A stretch of 64,000 nt of DNA from Haloferax prahovense DSM 18310 (GTDB lineage Archaea > Halobacteriota > Halobacteria > Halobacteriales > Haloferacaceae), in contig NZ_AOLG01000010.1 in NCBI RefSeq assembly GCF_000336815.1, forward strand, positions 1-64,000, written 5' to 3'. The notes under the pieces are model-generated. The model saw only the letters and a list, made by a program, of their open reading frames with translations. It searched no databases and was not told where the DNA came from. This document shows positions 17,595 through 25,091 of this stretch, piece by piece. The position numbers were made by a program, and so were the translations under genes. Within the stretch, counting starts at the first letter, position 1; each line of letters begins with the position of its first letter.

Positions 17595-17972
17595 TCAGCG
17601 CGGTTCGAAGCGGTAGCCGTCCCACTCCTGACTCGCGGGCTCACGGATGCCCGCACCGGGTTCGCGGAGTTCCTCGCAGTAGACCGGTCGAACCTCGTCG
17701 CCGATGTCGACGTCGTCCTCGCCAGTGACCTGCCCGATGGCTCGGACGGGCTCGCCGTCCACGTCGAACTCGACGATGGCGAGCGTGTTGGGCTGGCGGA
17801 CGCCCGGCGGTGTCGCCGTCGATTTCGTCCACGTCAGCACCGTCGCCGTGTAGTCGCTGAGGTCGACCGTGCCGACCGGTTCCTCGCCGCCGGGACCGAC
17901 CGGGTGGCCGGGGTAGGTGATGCTCCCGTCGGGGTAGCGGTACGCCTCCATCGCGGGTACGTCGTCGGACAT
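17595..17972 (-). CDS. DUF35 OB-fold protein paired with thiolase
   Basis: This 125-residue protein has the OB-fold half typical of DUF35/ChsH2-like proteins (GTVDLSDYTATVLTWT, NTLAIVEFDVDGEPV, DIGDEVRPVY). In archaea such proteins often sit next to thiolases and hold them in complexes with HMG-CoA synthase. The zinc-ribbon cysteines usually found at the N-terminus are absent; the only cysteine is near residue 99. The start codon shares one base with the stop codon of the thiolase gene, so the two are translationally coupled. It probably binds or channels an acyl-CoA for its partner. Confidence 0.85.
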   Translation of the reverse strand: MSDDVPAMEAYRYPDGSITYPGHPVGPGGEEPVGTVDLSDYTATVLTWTKSTATPPGVRQPNTLAIVEFDVDGEPVRAIGQVTGEDDVDIGDEVRPVYCEELREPGAGIREPASQEWDGYRFEPR

Positions 17973-19123
17973 TATCGGGACTCCATGATGGTCGTGGTCA
18001 CGCAGTTGCCGAAGCCACCGACGTTGCACGCGAGGCCCACGTCGGCGTCGACCTGCCGCTCGCCTGCGTCACCGATGAGCTGTTTGTAAATCTCGTACAC
18101 CTGCGCGACGCCCGAGGCCCCGAGGGGGTGGCCCTTCGACTTCAGGCCGCCGGACGTGTTGATGGGGAGGTCGCCGTCGCGGTCCGTGACGCCCTCCTCG
18201 ACCGCCTTCCAGCCTTCGCCCTTCTCGAAGAAGCCGAGGTCCTCCGACTGGAGGAACTCGAGGATGGTGAACATGTCGTGGAGTTCAGCCACCTCGATGT
18301 CGTCGGGTTCGAGGTCGGCCATCTCGTAGGCGATTTCAGAGGAGTTGACGACCCCGCCCATCGTGGTCGGGTCGGCGCGCTCGTGGACGACGTGGGTGTC
18401 GGTCGCGCCGCCGATGCCGGAGATGACGGCGTAGTCGTCGGTGTACTCGCGGGCGACCGACTCGGGGCAGAAGACGAGCGCCGCCGAGCCGTCGGTGATG
18501 GGACAGAAGTCGTAGAGGCGAAGCGGGTCGGCGACGATTGGCGAGTCCATGACGGTGTCGAGGTCGACCTCCTTTCGGAACTGGGCGTGGGGGTTGTCGA
18601 CGCCGTTTTTGTGGTTCTTGACGGCGACCTTCCCGAGCGACTCCCGCGGGGCGTCGTAGGTGTCGAGGTAGAGCCGTGCGGTCAGCCCCGCGAAGGAGGG
18701 GAGCGTCACGCCGTGTTTGTACTCCACCGGATGCGTCAGCGAGGCGATGACGTCGGTCGCCTCGGCGGTCGAGCGGTGGGTCATCTTCTCGCCGCCGACG
18801 AGCATCGTCATGTCGGACGCGCCGGAGGCGACCGACTGCCACGCGGCGTAGACGCCCGCGCCGCCGGACGACGAGGTCTGGTCGATTCGGGCGGTGTAGG
18901 CGGGCATCGCCGCGAGGTCGTGAGCGAGGGCGTTCGGCACGCCCGTCTGGCCCTCGAACTCGCCGCTCGCCATGTTCGAGACGTAGAGGTGCTCGATTTC
19001 GTCGGGCGAGACGTCGGCGTCCGCGAGGGCGGCCTGTCCCGCTTCCGCGAGCAGTTCGCGAATCCACGCGTCTCGCTGCCCGAACTGGGTCATCGATGCA
19101 CCGATAATCGCTACGCGGTCCAT
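17972..19123 (-). CDS. Thiolase-family protein lacking the nucleophilic cysteine
   Basis: This 383-residue protein has thiolase architecture of the archaeal/SCP2-like type. Later active-site elements are present: His282 (ELHDMF), His332 (KSKGHPLGASG) and Cys366 (LACNVGGFGN). At the position of the usual acyl-accepting cysteine (C-x-SGG) the sequence reads T83-S-S-S-G-G, with serine 84 in place of cysteine. Family members make or cleave acetoacetyl-CoA or other 3-ketoacyl-CoAs. The change suggests another chemistry, a non-catalytic role, or a retro-aldol-type activity. It is leaderless from a TATA-like box at 19146-19156. Confidence 0.88.
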   Translation of the reverse strand: MDRVAIIGASMTQFGQRDAWIRELLAEAGQAALADADVSPDEIEHLYVSNMASGEFEGQTGVPNALAHDLAAMPAYTARIDQTSSSGGAGVYAAWQSVASGASDMTMLVGGEKMTHRSTAEATDVIASLTHPVEYKHGVTLPSFAGLTARLYLDTYDAPRESLGKVAVKNHKNGVDNPHAQFRKEVDLDTVMDSPIVADPLRLYDFCPITDGSAALVFCPESVAREYTDDYAVISGIGGATDTHVVHERADPTTMGGVVNSSEIAYEMADLEPDDIEVAELHDMFTILEFLQSEDLGFFEKGEGWKAVEEGVTDRDGDLPINTSGGLKSKGHPLGASGVAQVYEIYKQLIGDAGERQVDADVGLACNVGGFGNCVTTTIMESR

Positions 19124-19145
19124 ACGCGCACGTCGTCGCAGCGCG

Positions 19146-19194
19146 ATTTAAAACCGGGCAATCCCTCGCCGGCACGTCTCAAACCGTTTATCAG
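19146..19194. promoter_or_regulatory. Divergent promoter pair between thiolase and membrane protein genes
   Basis: GTTTTAAATC on the minus strand (19146-19156) lies about 27 bases before the thiolase ATG at 19123. GTTTATCAG on the plus strand (19186-19194) lies about 27 bases before the ATG at 19217. Both spacings predict leaderless transcripts. Confidence 0.6.
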
Positions 19195-19216
19195 TCGGTC
19201 GCCCGAACGACCGGCC

Positions 19217-19630
19217 ATGGACGCCGAACGCCTCGCGCCGGCCGTCGGAATCGTCGGCGCGCTGCTCCTCGCAATCGCCGTCGCGGTTCCCGCCGTCGCC
19301 ATCGAGGGCGGGGACGGACAGGTGGCCGCCTACTACGCCGCGGGCCCGGTCGGCATCTCGTTCGTCGGGATGCTCGCGCTTCTCGAAACCATCGTCTTCC
19401 TCTCCGGCAGACAGGAGCGGACCGACCCGGCGACGGCCGCCGGACTCGCCTTCGTCCTCTCGCTTTCGATGCTCGGCATCGCCGCGCTGTGGTCGTTCTC
19501 CATCGACCCGACGCTCCTGTTCAGCTTCGACCAGCAGTACTCGTGGCTCACCTACCACCGCTGGTCAGTCGTGGCCGCCGCGTTCGTCACCTTCGTCGGC
19601 GGCGCGTGGTACGCCCGCGGCGTGTTGTAA
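19217..19630 (+). CDS. Four-helix membrane protein, unknown function
   Basis: This 137-residue protein has four predicted transmembrane segments (about 8-30, 45-62, 75-93 and 113-133), with the loop FLSGRQERTDPATAAG between helices two and three. The segment SIDPTLLFSFDQQYSWLTYHRW is probably on the outer side. The ATG at 19217 is placed by a TATA-like box 27 bases upstream. No family recognised. A hairpin at 19681-19698 may end its transcript before the SRP RNA gene. Confidence 0.7.
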   Translation: MDAERLAPAVGIVGALLLAIAVAVPAVAIEGGDGQVAAYYAAGPVGISFVGMLALLETIVFLSGRQERTDPATAAGLAFVLSLSMLGIAALWSFSIDPTLLFSFDQQYSWLTYHRWSVVAAAFVTFVGGAWYARGVL

Positions 19631-19680
19631 GCCGGCGTCGGCGGTGCCGGAGTCGATGCCGGTGTTGACTCGTTTTCTCG

Positions 19681-19698
19681 CGCTCCGCTCTCGGAGCG
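19681..19698 (+). terminator. Hairpin downstream of the 19217 gene, possible terminator
   Basis: CGCTCCG-CTCT-CGGAGCG forms a perfect 7-base-pair stem with a 4-base loop, about 50 bases after the membrane-protein stop codon. No T-run follows, so its role in termination is uncertain. Confidence 0.3.
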
Positions 19699-19781
19699 CC
19701 GCGTCGAACCACCCCGACGGTGTCCCCCGATTTTACCGCATCCGAGTCGAAAGGCCCTTAACAGTCGATGGATAATGAGGA

Positions 19782-20091
19782 AGTGGACTAGGTCGGGCAG
19801 TTAGGCCCTGCTCTCTACCCGCGAAATAGGTCTTCAGCGGGGACCGAACACGGGCGCGTCCGGTCAGACCGGCGCGGGCCCCGGAAGCCAACGTAGAAAC
19901 CTCGTCCTTCGGGGACAGCGGCTCCGCGTACCCCTTCCGCAGGGAAGGGTTCGCGCGGTTCATCGGTGGTACCCCGCCAGGCGCGGAAGCGAGCAGCGGA
20001 CCATCGGACGTGCGTCGCTCGAGGGATCGCGGGGTGGAGGAGGCAACCGGGATTCCCCACGTCGGAACGCCGGGCAACCTCGCTGTCCACC
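19782..20091 (+). ncRNA. ffs: SRP 7S RNA
   Basis: The transcript is about 310 bases. Its ends pair as archaeal helix 1: GTGGAC at 19783-19788 with GTCCAC at 20085-20090. The Alu-domain start reads TAGGTCGGGCAGTTAGGCCC. The strongest mark is the helix 8 core binding SRP54, CGCCAGGCGCGGAAGCGAGC, near 19975-19994, with the GGAA tetraloop and the following AGCAG side of the loop. With SRP54 and SRP19 it targets membrane and secreted proteins to the Sec translocon. A TATA-like CCCTTAACA at 19754-19762 lies about 25 bases upstream. Exact ends are estimated from the pairing. Confidence 0.93.
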
Positions 20092-20259
20092 CATTCATAC
20101 CTCATCGTAGTTACCCGCCGACCGACCGGTCTCTCGGTCGCGGATTCGACGTATAGAGTCCAAGAGCCCTCGCTCCGGCGGCACGTACCGCACGCGCGAC
20201 TGTCGGTACTCGGCGAACTGAAATACCGCACAAGGGGTCTGTTCCCCCGGGGGAGACGC

Positions 20260-20532
20260 TTACTGTTTGTTCTCGGCTTCCGTCTCGGTCGCTTCGGCCT
20301 CAGCCTCGGTCTCGTCTTCTTCGTCGTCGTCGTTCTCGCCTTCCTCTGCGCCCTTCTTCAGTTCGTCTTCGATCTCCTCGCGGCCGCGGCGGAACTCGCC
20401 CATGGCCTGGCCCGACGACCGGGCCAGTTGGGGGAGTTTGTTCGCGCCGAACAGGAGGACGATGATGAGCAGGACGATGAGCAGTTCTGGGCCGCCCGGG
20501 AGTCCGGGGAACAGTGGAATGGAATCCAGCAT
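20260..20532 (-). CDS. tatA: Sec-independent protein translocase TatA
   Basis: This 90-residue protein has a short N-terminal helix (about 13-30, PELLIVLLIIVLLFG), the hinge and amphipathic helix signature FGANKLPQLARSSGQAMGEF, and a very acidic tail ending EAENKQ. TatA forms the pore of the twin-arginine pathway, which haloarchaea use for most folded secreted proteins. The ATG at 20532 has a TATA-like CTCTTATCTT about 27 bases upstream on the minus strand. It stands alone; no tatC is nearby. Confidence 0.95.
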   Translation of the reverse strand: MLDSIPLFPGLPGGPELLIVLLIIVLLFGANKLPQLARSSGQAMGEFRRGREEIEDELKKGAEEGENDDDEEDETEAEAEATETEAENKQ

Positions 20533-20731
20533 TACGTTCGGTTACGTTCGGGGGGAAGATAAGAGAGACGGTCCGGGATTGAGCCCCGAAGTCGCCGTAG
20601 TCCGCGTATTTCGGGGGCTCATGGACGTTCGAGCGGCACGACGGACCGAGCGTCGGACCGACCGCGTCAACCGCGCATCGGTCCCGTCTCAACCTCGGAA
20701 CTGACCGCGTCAGCCACGGGCCAGCCCCGCG

Positions 20732-21502
20732 TCACCGCCAACTGGTCCAGCCGCCGTCGACGACGATGGATTCGCCGGTGACGTACTTCGAGAGGTCGCT
20801 GGCGAGGAAGACCGCCACGCCGGCCACGTCGTCCGGTTCGCCCTGCCGACCGAGCGGAATCATCGCGTTCAACTGCGCCATCTGTTCCTCGCTCGTCTCC
20901 TCGGCCCCTTCGGGACCGATTTTCGTCTTGATAGCGCCGGGGTGAATCGCGTTCACCCGGACGTTGTCCCCGCCGAGTCCGTGGGCGAGCGAGTACGAGA
21001 GCGTCCGGACGGCCCCCTTCGACGCGCTGTACGACGGGTAGTTGCCATTGCCGAAGATGCCGTTGACGCTAGAGATGTTGATGATGCTCCCGCCGCCGGA
21101 TTCGACCATCCGCGTTGCGGCCGCCTGCGCCCCGAAGTACACACCCTTCAGGTTGATGTCCATCATCTCTTGGAACTCGTCTTCGGTGACTTCGAGGAAG
21201 TCTTCGGGCCGCCAGATGCCGGCGTTGTTCACCATCACGTCCACGCCGCCGAACGCCTCGGCGGCGTCCATCGCCTCCTCGAACGCGGCCGGGTCGGTCA
21301 CGTCGAGTTCGACGTACGTCGCCGACGAGTCGGTGTCCGATTCGATTTTCTCGTGGGTCGACGCGCCGCCTTCCTTCGGCTCTTCGCGGATGTCGCAGAC
21401 AACCACGTCCGCGCCCGCCTCGGCGTAGGCCAGCGCGATTCCCCGTCCGATACCCGAGCTACCGCCGGTGACGACCGCGACGCGGCCGTCGAGTAAACTC
21501 AT
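20732..21502 (-). CDS. Short-chain dehydrogenase/reductase
   Basis: This 256-residue classical SDR has the cofactor motif TGGSSGIG near residue 12, NNAG (about 92-95), the catalytic serine in NISSVNG and the Tyr-Lys pair in YSASKGA. The acid Asp after the second beta strand (VVCDIREE) suggests NAD rather than NADP. The substrate is unknown; glucose-1-dehydrogenase and 3-oxoacyl-reductase are both commonly assigned to this group. A GAGGTG Shine-Dalgarno-like sequence ends about 9 bases before the ATG, and a TATA-like CCTTAACTATC lies at 21538-21548, so this gene has a leader. Confidence 0.93.
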   Translation of the reverse strand: MSLLDGRVAVVTGGSSGIGRGIALAYAEAGADVVVCDIREEPKEGGASTHEKIESDTDSSATYVELDVTDPAAFEEAMDAAEAFGGVDVMVNNAGIWRPEDFLEVTEDEFQEMMDINLKGVYFGAQAAATRMVESGGGSIINISSVNGIFGNGNYPSYSASKGAVRTLSYSLAHGLGGDNVRVNAIHPGAIKTKIGPEGAEETSEEQMAQLNAMIPLGRQGEPDDVAGVAVFLASDLSKYVTGESIVVDGGWTSWR

Positions 21503-21616
21503 CTGTAATACACCTCACACGAATATGGAGGGAACGATAGTTAAGGATAGCCGCCAGTTCCGACGAAGTGAGAGTCGCTGAACGCTCTCCGTGGCGAACA
21601 GCGGTCCGAAGAAGAT

Positions 21617-21686
21617 GCACCGGCTGGGAATCGAACCCAGATAATTGGCTTGGAAGGCCAATGTCTTACCATTAGACCACCGGTGC
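21617..21686 (-). tRNA. tRNA-Gly (anticodon TCC)
   Basis: The minus strand folds as a 70-base cloverleaf: acceptor GCACCGG with CCGGTGC, D stem GTCT/AGAC, anticodon stem TTGGC/GCCAA with loop CTTCCAA (anticodon TCC, reading GGA and GGG), and T arm CTGGG-TTCGATT-CCCAG. No intron is present and CCA is not encoded. The short variable loop is normal. Confidence 0.97.
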
Positions 21687-21804
21687 TCATTTCATTCGCA
21701 CCGTGCATCGACGGACGGAGTCCGTCTCAACACCGGTGCACTCGTTCGTCCCTCACTCGCGCACCGAGCCTCGGCCTCGCTTCGCTCGGCCGAGACACCG
21801 GTGC
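21678..21804. repeat. Three copies of the palindromic 9-mer CACCGGTGC beside tRNA-Gly
   Basis: CACCGGTGC occurs at 21678-21686 (the 5' end of the tRNA on the minus strand), 21731-21739 and 21796-21804. The two outer copies are upstream of the tRNA in its direction of transcription. They could be decayed copies of the tRNA end, binding sites, or chance in GC-rich sequence. Confidence 0.5.
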
Positions 21805-21865
21805 GCGCGAACGTCGCGTCTATCCCTTCATTCTCGACGCCCCAATAAGGATGTTACCTTTTCGG

Positions 21866-23107
21866 TCAGGCGACGAGGGAGGGCGATTCGCCGCCCCCAG
21901 CGGGGCTGTCGGGGGCGCTCCCGAGGAATTCGAACTCGAACTCCGTCTCGGATTCGGTCTCCCCGTCGACGACGACCACCGTCACGTCTCGCTCGTCGGG
22001 GATGGCGATGCCTAACTCACCGTCGGCGTCGGTCGTGCCGGCGGTCTCGTCGTTTATCGTCACCGTCGCGTTCTCCACGGGCGCCCCGTTCCGCGTGACG
22101 ACGACCGTCACGTTCTCGCCGGCGGAGACGTTCCCGTCGAAGCTCACGGTGAGGTCGCTCTCGGCGTTGAGTTCGGCGCGCTCGCCGTCATCGGTCCCGT
22201 TTTCGCCCGCTTCGACCTCGGCGTTCGCGTCACCCTCGGCCTCGGCTTCCGCCTCCGCCTCGGCCTTCTTCTCCGCGCCGACCTTCGTAATCGGCACGTC
22301 CGTCCCCGACTCGCTCACGACGGGCTTGAGGATGTACTTCCCGCTGTTGCCCGCCTCGAACGCGGTGATGTCGAAGACGAAGTCAACGGATTCGCCGTTG
22401 CCGACTTCGAAGTCCGTGTTGAGCTGAAGCTTGTTACTCGGGAGCTTCACGTTGACCTGTTCGCCGGTCTTCAGCGTCCCGTTCACGTCGCCCACGTGCA
22501 CGAAGACCTTCGTGTAGTTGCCCTCCGGCACGTCGTACTCGCCGACGAGACTCGCGTTTTCGCCCTGCAGTTCGGTCAGGTCGACGGTCACGTTGTCGAC
22601 CTCGTAGGTGACGCTCGACTCGCCCTCGGCCGCGTCGGTGTCGTTCACGTCGGCCGATTCTTCGACCTCGGCGTCGGCGTCGGCGTCGACCGACCCGTTG
22701 GTCGAGACGGACGTGTTCGTCGCGTTCGCCGTCGCGTTGGCTTCGAGTTCGACCTCGACGCTCGCGTTCGCCTCCGCGTCGGCGTCCGTGTCGTTCTCGT
22801 CGGCTTCGGATTCCGCGTCCTCGGTTTCGACCTCGCTCTCCGACTCGGCGTCGCCGTCCGCGCGGACGAGCGTCACGCGCTCGATGGTGACGTTGACGTG
22901 CTCGAAGTCCGCGATGGCGTTCTGCTCGTCGCTCACGTAGAAGTTCACGGTCCCCGTCCGGGCGGCGTCGCCGTCAGACGACGCGGTCGTCGTCGCGTCG
23001 GCGGCCCCGTCGGTCTGCGTCTCGGTCAGCGTGCCGGTCCCGCCCGCGCAGCCGGCCAGTACGACCATGAGCGCGAGCAAGACAGTCGCAAGTCCAGTAC
23101 GTTTCAT
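21866..23107 (-). CDS. Lipoprotein with DUF4382-like domain and acidic low-complexity insert
   Basis: This 413-residue protein has a lipobox (LAGC, Cys20). A DUF4382-like beta domain begins at about residue 50 (TVNFYVSDEQNAIADFEHVNVTI) and resumes at about 170 (YEVDNVTVDLTEL). Between them lie about 90 residues of Glu/Asp/Ala/Asn/Ser repeats. A second Ala/Glu stretch precedes a C-terminal Ig- or carboxypeptidase-D-like domain (VTVVVTRNGAPVENATVTI). The protein is expected on the outer face of the membrane, where its acidity would suit high salt. Its ligand is unknown. A TATA-like TCTAAAGTTC at 23132-23141 suggests a leaderless message. Confidence 0.82.
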   Translation of the reverse strand: MKRTGLATVLLALMVVLAGCAGGTGTLTETQTDGAADATTTASSDGDAARTGTVNFYVSDEQNAIADFEHVNVTIERVTLVRADGDAESESEVETEDAESEADENDTDADAEANASVEVELEANATANATNTSVSTNGSVDADADAEVEESADVNDTDAAEGESSVTYEVDNVTVDLTELQGENASLVGEYDVPEGNYTKVFVHVGDVNGTLKTGEQVNVKLPSNKLQLNTDFEVGNGESVDFVFDITAFEAGNSGKYILKPVVSESGTDVPITKVGAEKKAEAEAEAEAEGDANAEVEAGENGTDDGERAELNAESDLTVSFDGNVSAGENVTVVVTRNGAPVENATVTINDETAGTTDADGELGIAIPDERDVTVVVVDGETESETEFEFEFLGSAPDSPAGGGESPSLVA

Positions 23108-23190
23108 CGTGAGAGACCGTACTGGCCGAGAGAACTTTAGAGGGGTGTTCGTACGCCTCGGTTTTCACCGAATTTCGCCGAATTACGGCC

Positions 23191-24219
23191 TCAGTCGTCC
23201 GCGTGTGATTCGTTAAACCGTTTCGCCTTGTCGAGCAGTCCGGGGGAGATGCCGGGCACGTCGTCGACGCTCACCGCGCCCTCGGCGCGAATCTCGTCGA
23301 GGCTCTTGGGGAACTCGCGGAGCTCCATGTGGATGGCGATGCCGGCCTTTGCGCCCTTGCCCATCGCCACCGGAATCTGGTTGTGACCGGGGGTGATGTC
23401 GCCGACCGCGAACACGCCGTCGGCGCTGGTCCGGCCGTGGTCGTCCACGGGGACCGTCTCGTCGTCGTTGAGCTCCACGTCGAGCGCCTCGAACAGCGTC
23501 GTGTTGTAGCTCGAGCCGTACATCGCGAAGCCGCCTTTGTACTCGCGGACGGTGCCGTCTTCGAACTCGAAGCTCTCCAGCCAGCCGTCGTCGCGCTTCG
23601 TCATGCCCGAAATCTCCGCTTCGACGATGTCGACGGGGTGCGCGCGGACGAGTTCGTCCGTCTCGTCGGACCACGTCGGCTCGTCGCCGCGGAGCAGCAG
23701 GTCCACCTCGTCGGTGAAATTGAGCATTATCATGGCGACGTAGGCCGCGGAGTCCGAGTGGCCCATCACGTACACCGACTCGTCGACGAACATGTAGGCG
23801 TCGCAGTGCAGGCAGTAGTGCAGGCCCTTCCCGGTGCGGGGAAGCGGCGGGTCGGGGCGCTCGTCGTTGAAGCCGACGCCGAGGACGACGCGGTCGGCGA
23901 CGAACTCGCCCTCGTTGCCGACGAGGCGGAACCGGCCGTCGTCCAACCGTTCCGCGTCGGTCACGAAGTCGCGGTGGATGTCGGTCCCGTAGTCTTCGAG
24001 TTGCCCGCGCGCGGTTTCGAGGAACTCGTTGCCAGAGACGTCCTCGGTGACGCCGATGACGTTGTGCGTGTCGAGCATCATGGCCGCGCGGCCGCCGCCG
24101 CGGTCCACGAGCGCGGTGTCGTGGCCCAGTCGCGTCGTGTAGAGCGCGGTCTGGAGGCCCGCGGGGCCGCCGCCCACGACGACAACCTCGTACTCCCGTG
24201 GTTCGTCGATTTCAGTCAT
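23191..24219 (-). CDS. Thioredoxin-reductase-like FAD oxidoreductase with CLHC motif
   Basis: This 342-residue protein has an N-terminal FAD site (VVVVGGGPAGLQTALYTTR), a central pair C136-L-H-C139 in HYCLHCDAY, a changed nucleotide site (VYVMGHSDSAAYVA) and a C-terminal FAD segment (GVFAVGDITPGHNQIPVA). It has the fold and order of low-molecular-weight thioredoxin reductases, but the CLHC pair differs from the usual CATC, and the NADPH-binding GxGxxA is altered. It may reduce a thioredoxin- or glutaredoxin-like partner with another donor. No thioredoxin gene is beside it. Confidence 0.88.
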   Translation of the reverse strand: MTEIDEPREYEVVVVGGGPAGLQTALYTTRLGHDTALVDRGGGRAAMMLDTHNVIGVTEDVSGNEFLETARGQLEDYGTDIHRDFVTDAERLDDGRFRLVGNEGEFVADRVVLGVGFNDERPDPPLPRTGKGLHYCLHCDAYMFVDESVYVMGHSDSAAYVAMIMLNFTDEVDLLLRGDEPTWSDETDELVRAHPVDIVEAEISGMTKRDDGWLESFEFEDGTVREYKGGFAMYGSSYNTTLFEALDVELNDDETVPVDDHGRTSADGVFAVGDITPGHNQIPVAMGKGAKAGIAIHMELREFPKSLDEIRAEGAVSVDDVPGISPGLLDKAKRFNESHADD

Positions 24220-24337
24220 ACACGGGAATTCGTCGCGGCGCTCTTAAGCCCACATCACCTGTGCGCGGCCGGCATCCACCCGAAACGAGTTAGCAAACAA
24301 CACGATTCTGCCCGACGCCCGAAACCGCCCGTGACGC

Positions 24338-25006
24338 TCAGCGCCCGCGAGGCTCAGCGCCCGCGACGACGGCGTAGCAGTTCCCGCTGGACACCGTCGA
24401 TTCGACGACCGCGAGGTCGCTCGCGTCGAGGTCGGCGTCGAACTCGTCGGGCGCGTAGATGTGGTAAAATCGGGGCACCGTCTCGCCGCCGGGGAGCGTC
24501 CAGTCGACCGTCGTGTCGAAGCCGTCCTCGCGGTCGAACGTGTCGTGGGCGGTGCTCCACGCGCTGACGACCGCGCGGCCGTCGGCGTCGAGCACGCGCG
24601 CGAGTTCGTTCAGGCTCGCCACGCGCGCCGCCCGCGGCGCGAGGTGGTGAATCGTCGCCACGTACACCGCGAGGTCGAAGGCGCCGTCGGTGAAGGGGAG
24701 TCGCGAGGCGTCGCCCTGCACGAGTCCGGCGTCGAAGCCGCGCTCGGCCGCTCGCGCGACCGCCTCGTCGAGGAGGCCGCGACTCACGTCGAGGCCGACG
24801 ACTTCCTCTGCGTGCGCGGAGAGGAGTTCCACGTGCCGGCCGTTGCCGCAGCCGAGGTCGAGCGCGCGGGCCGCCGCCCCCGACTCGGTCGCGTCGCCGA
24901 CGAACGACTCGACTTCGGGCCACGGGTACTCGCGGGTCGAGGCGAAGTGCGACGCGATGCGGTCGTACGTCTCGCGGACCCCGTCTCGGGGTTCGTCTCC
25001 GTCCAT
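24338..25006 (-). CDS. Class I SAM methyltransferase, Trm9-like
   Basis: This 222-residue protein has the SAM motif ALDLGCGNGRHVELL (about 48-62), a second acidic position in VVGLDVSRG and the segment VQGDASRLPF. The N-terminus YDRIASHFASTREYPWPEV resembles the start of eukaryotic Trm9/ALKBH8 tRNA wobble-uridine methyltransferases. This supports a tRNA-modification role, as inference from motif similarity. It follows pilC by 85 bases on the same strand but need not be functionally linked. General methyltransferase assignment is certain; the target is not. Confidence 0.85.
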   Translation of the reverse strand: MDGDEPRDGVRETYDRIASHFASTREYPWPEVESFVGDATESGAAARALDLGCGNGRHVELLSAHAEEVVGLDVSRGLLDEAVARAAERGFDAGLVQGDASRLPFTDGAFDLAVYVATIHHLAPRAARVASLNELARVLDADGRAVVSAWSTAHDTFDREDGFDTTVDWTLPGGETVPRFYHIYAPDEFDADLDASDLAVVESTVSSGNCYAVVAGAEPRGR

Positions 25007-25091
25007 GCCGGTCGGTCGAGGCGGTGAGACAAAGACCGCACGGGTCGCGGGCGGCGGTCGGGAGTCACGGGTCGCCGGACGGGCGCGGAAC

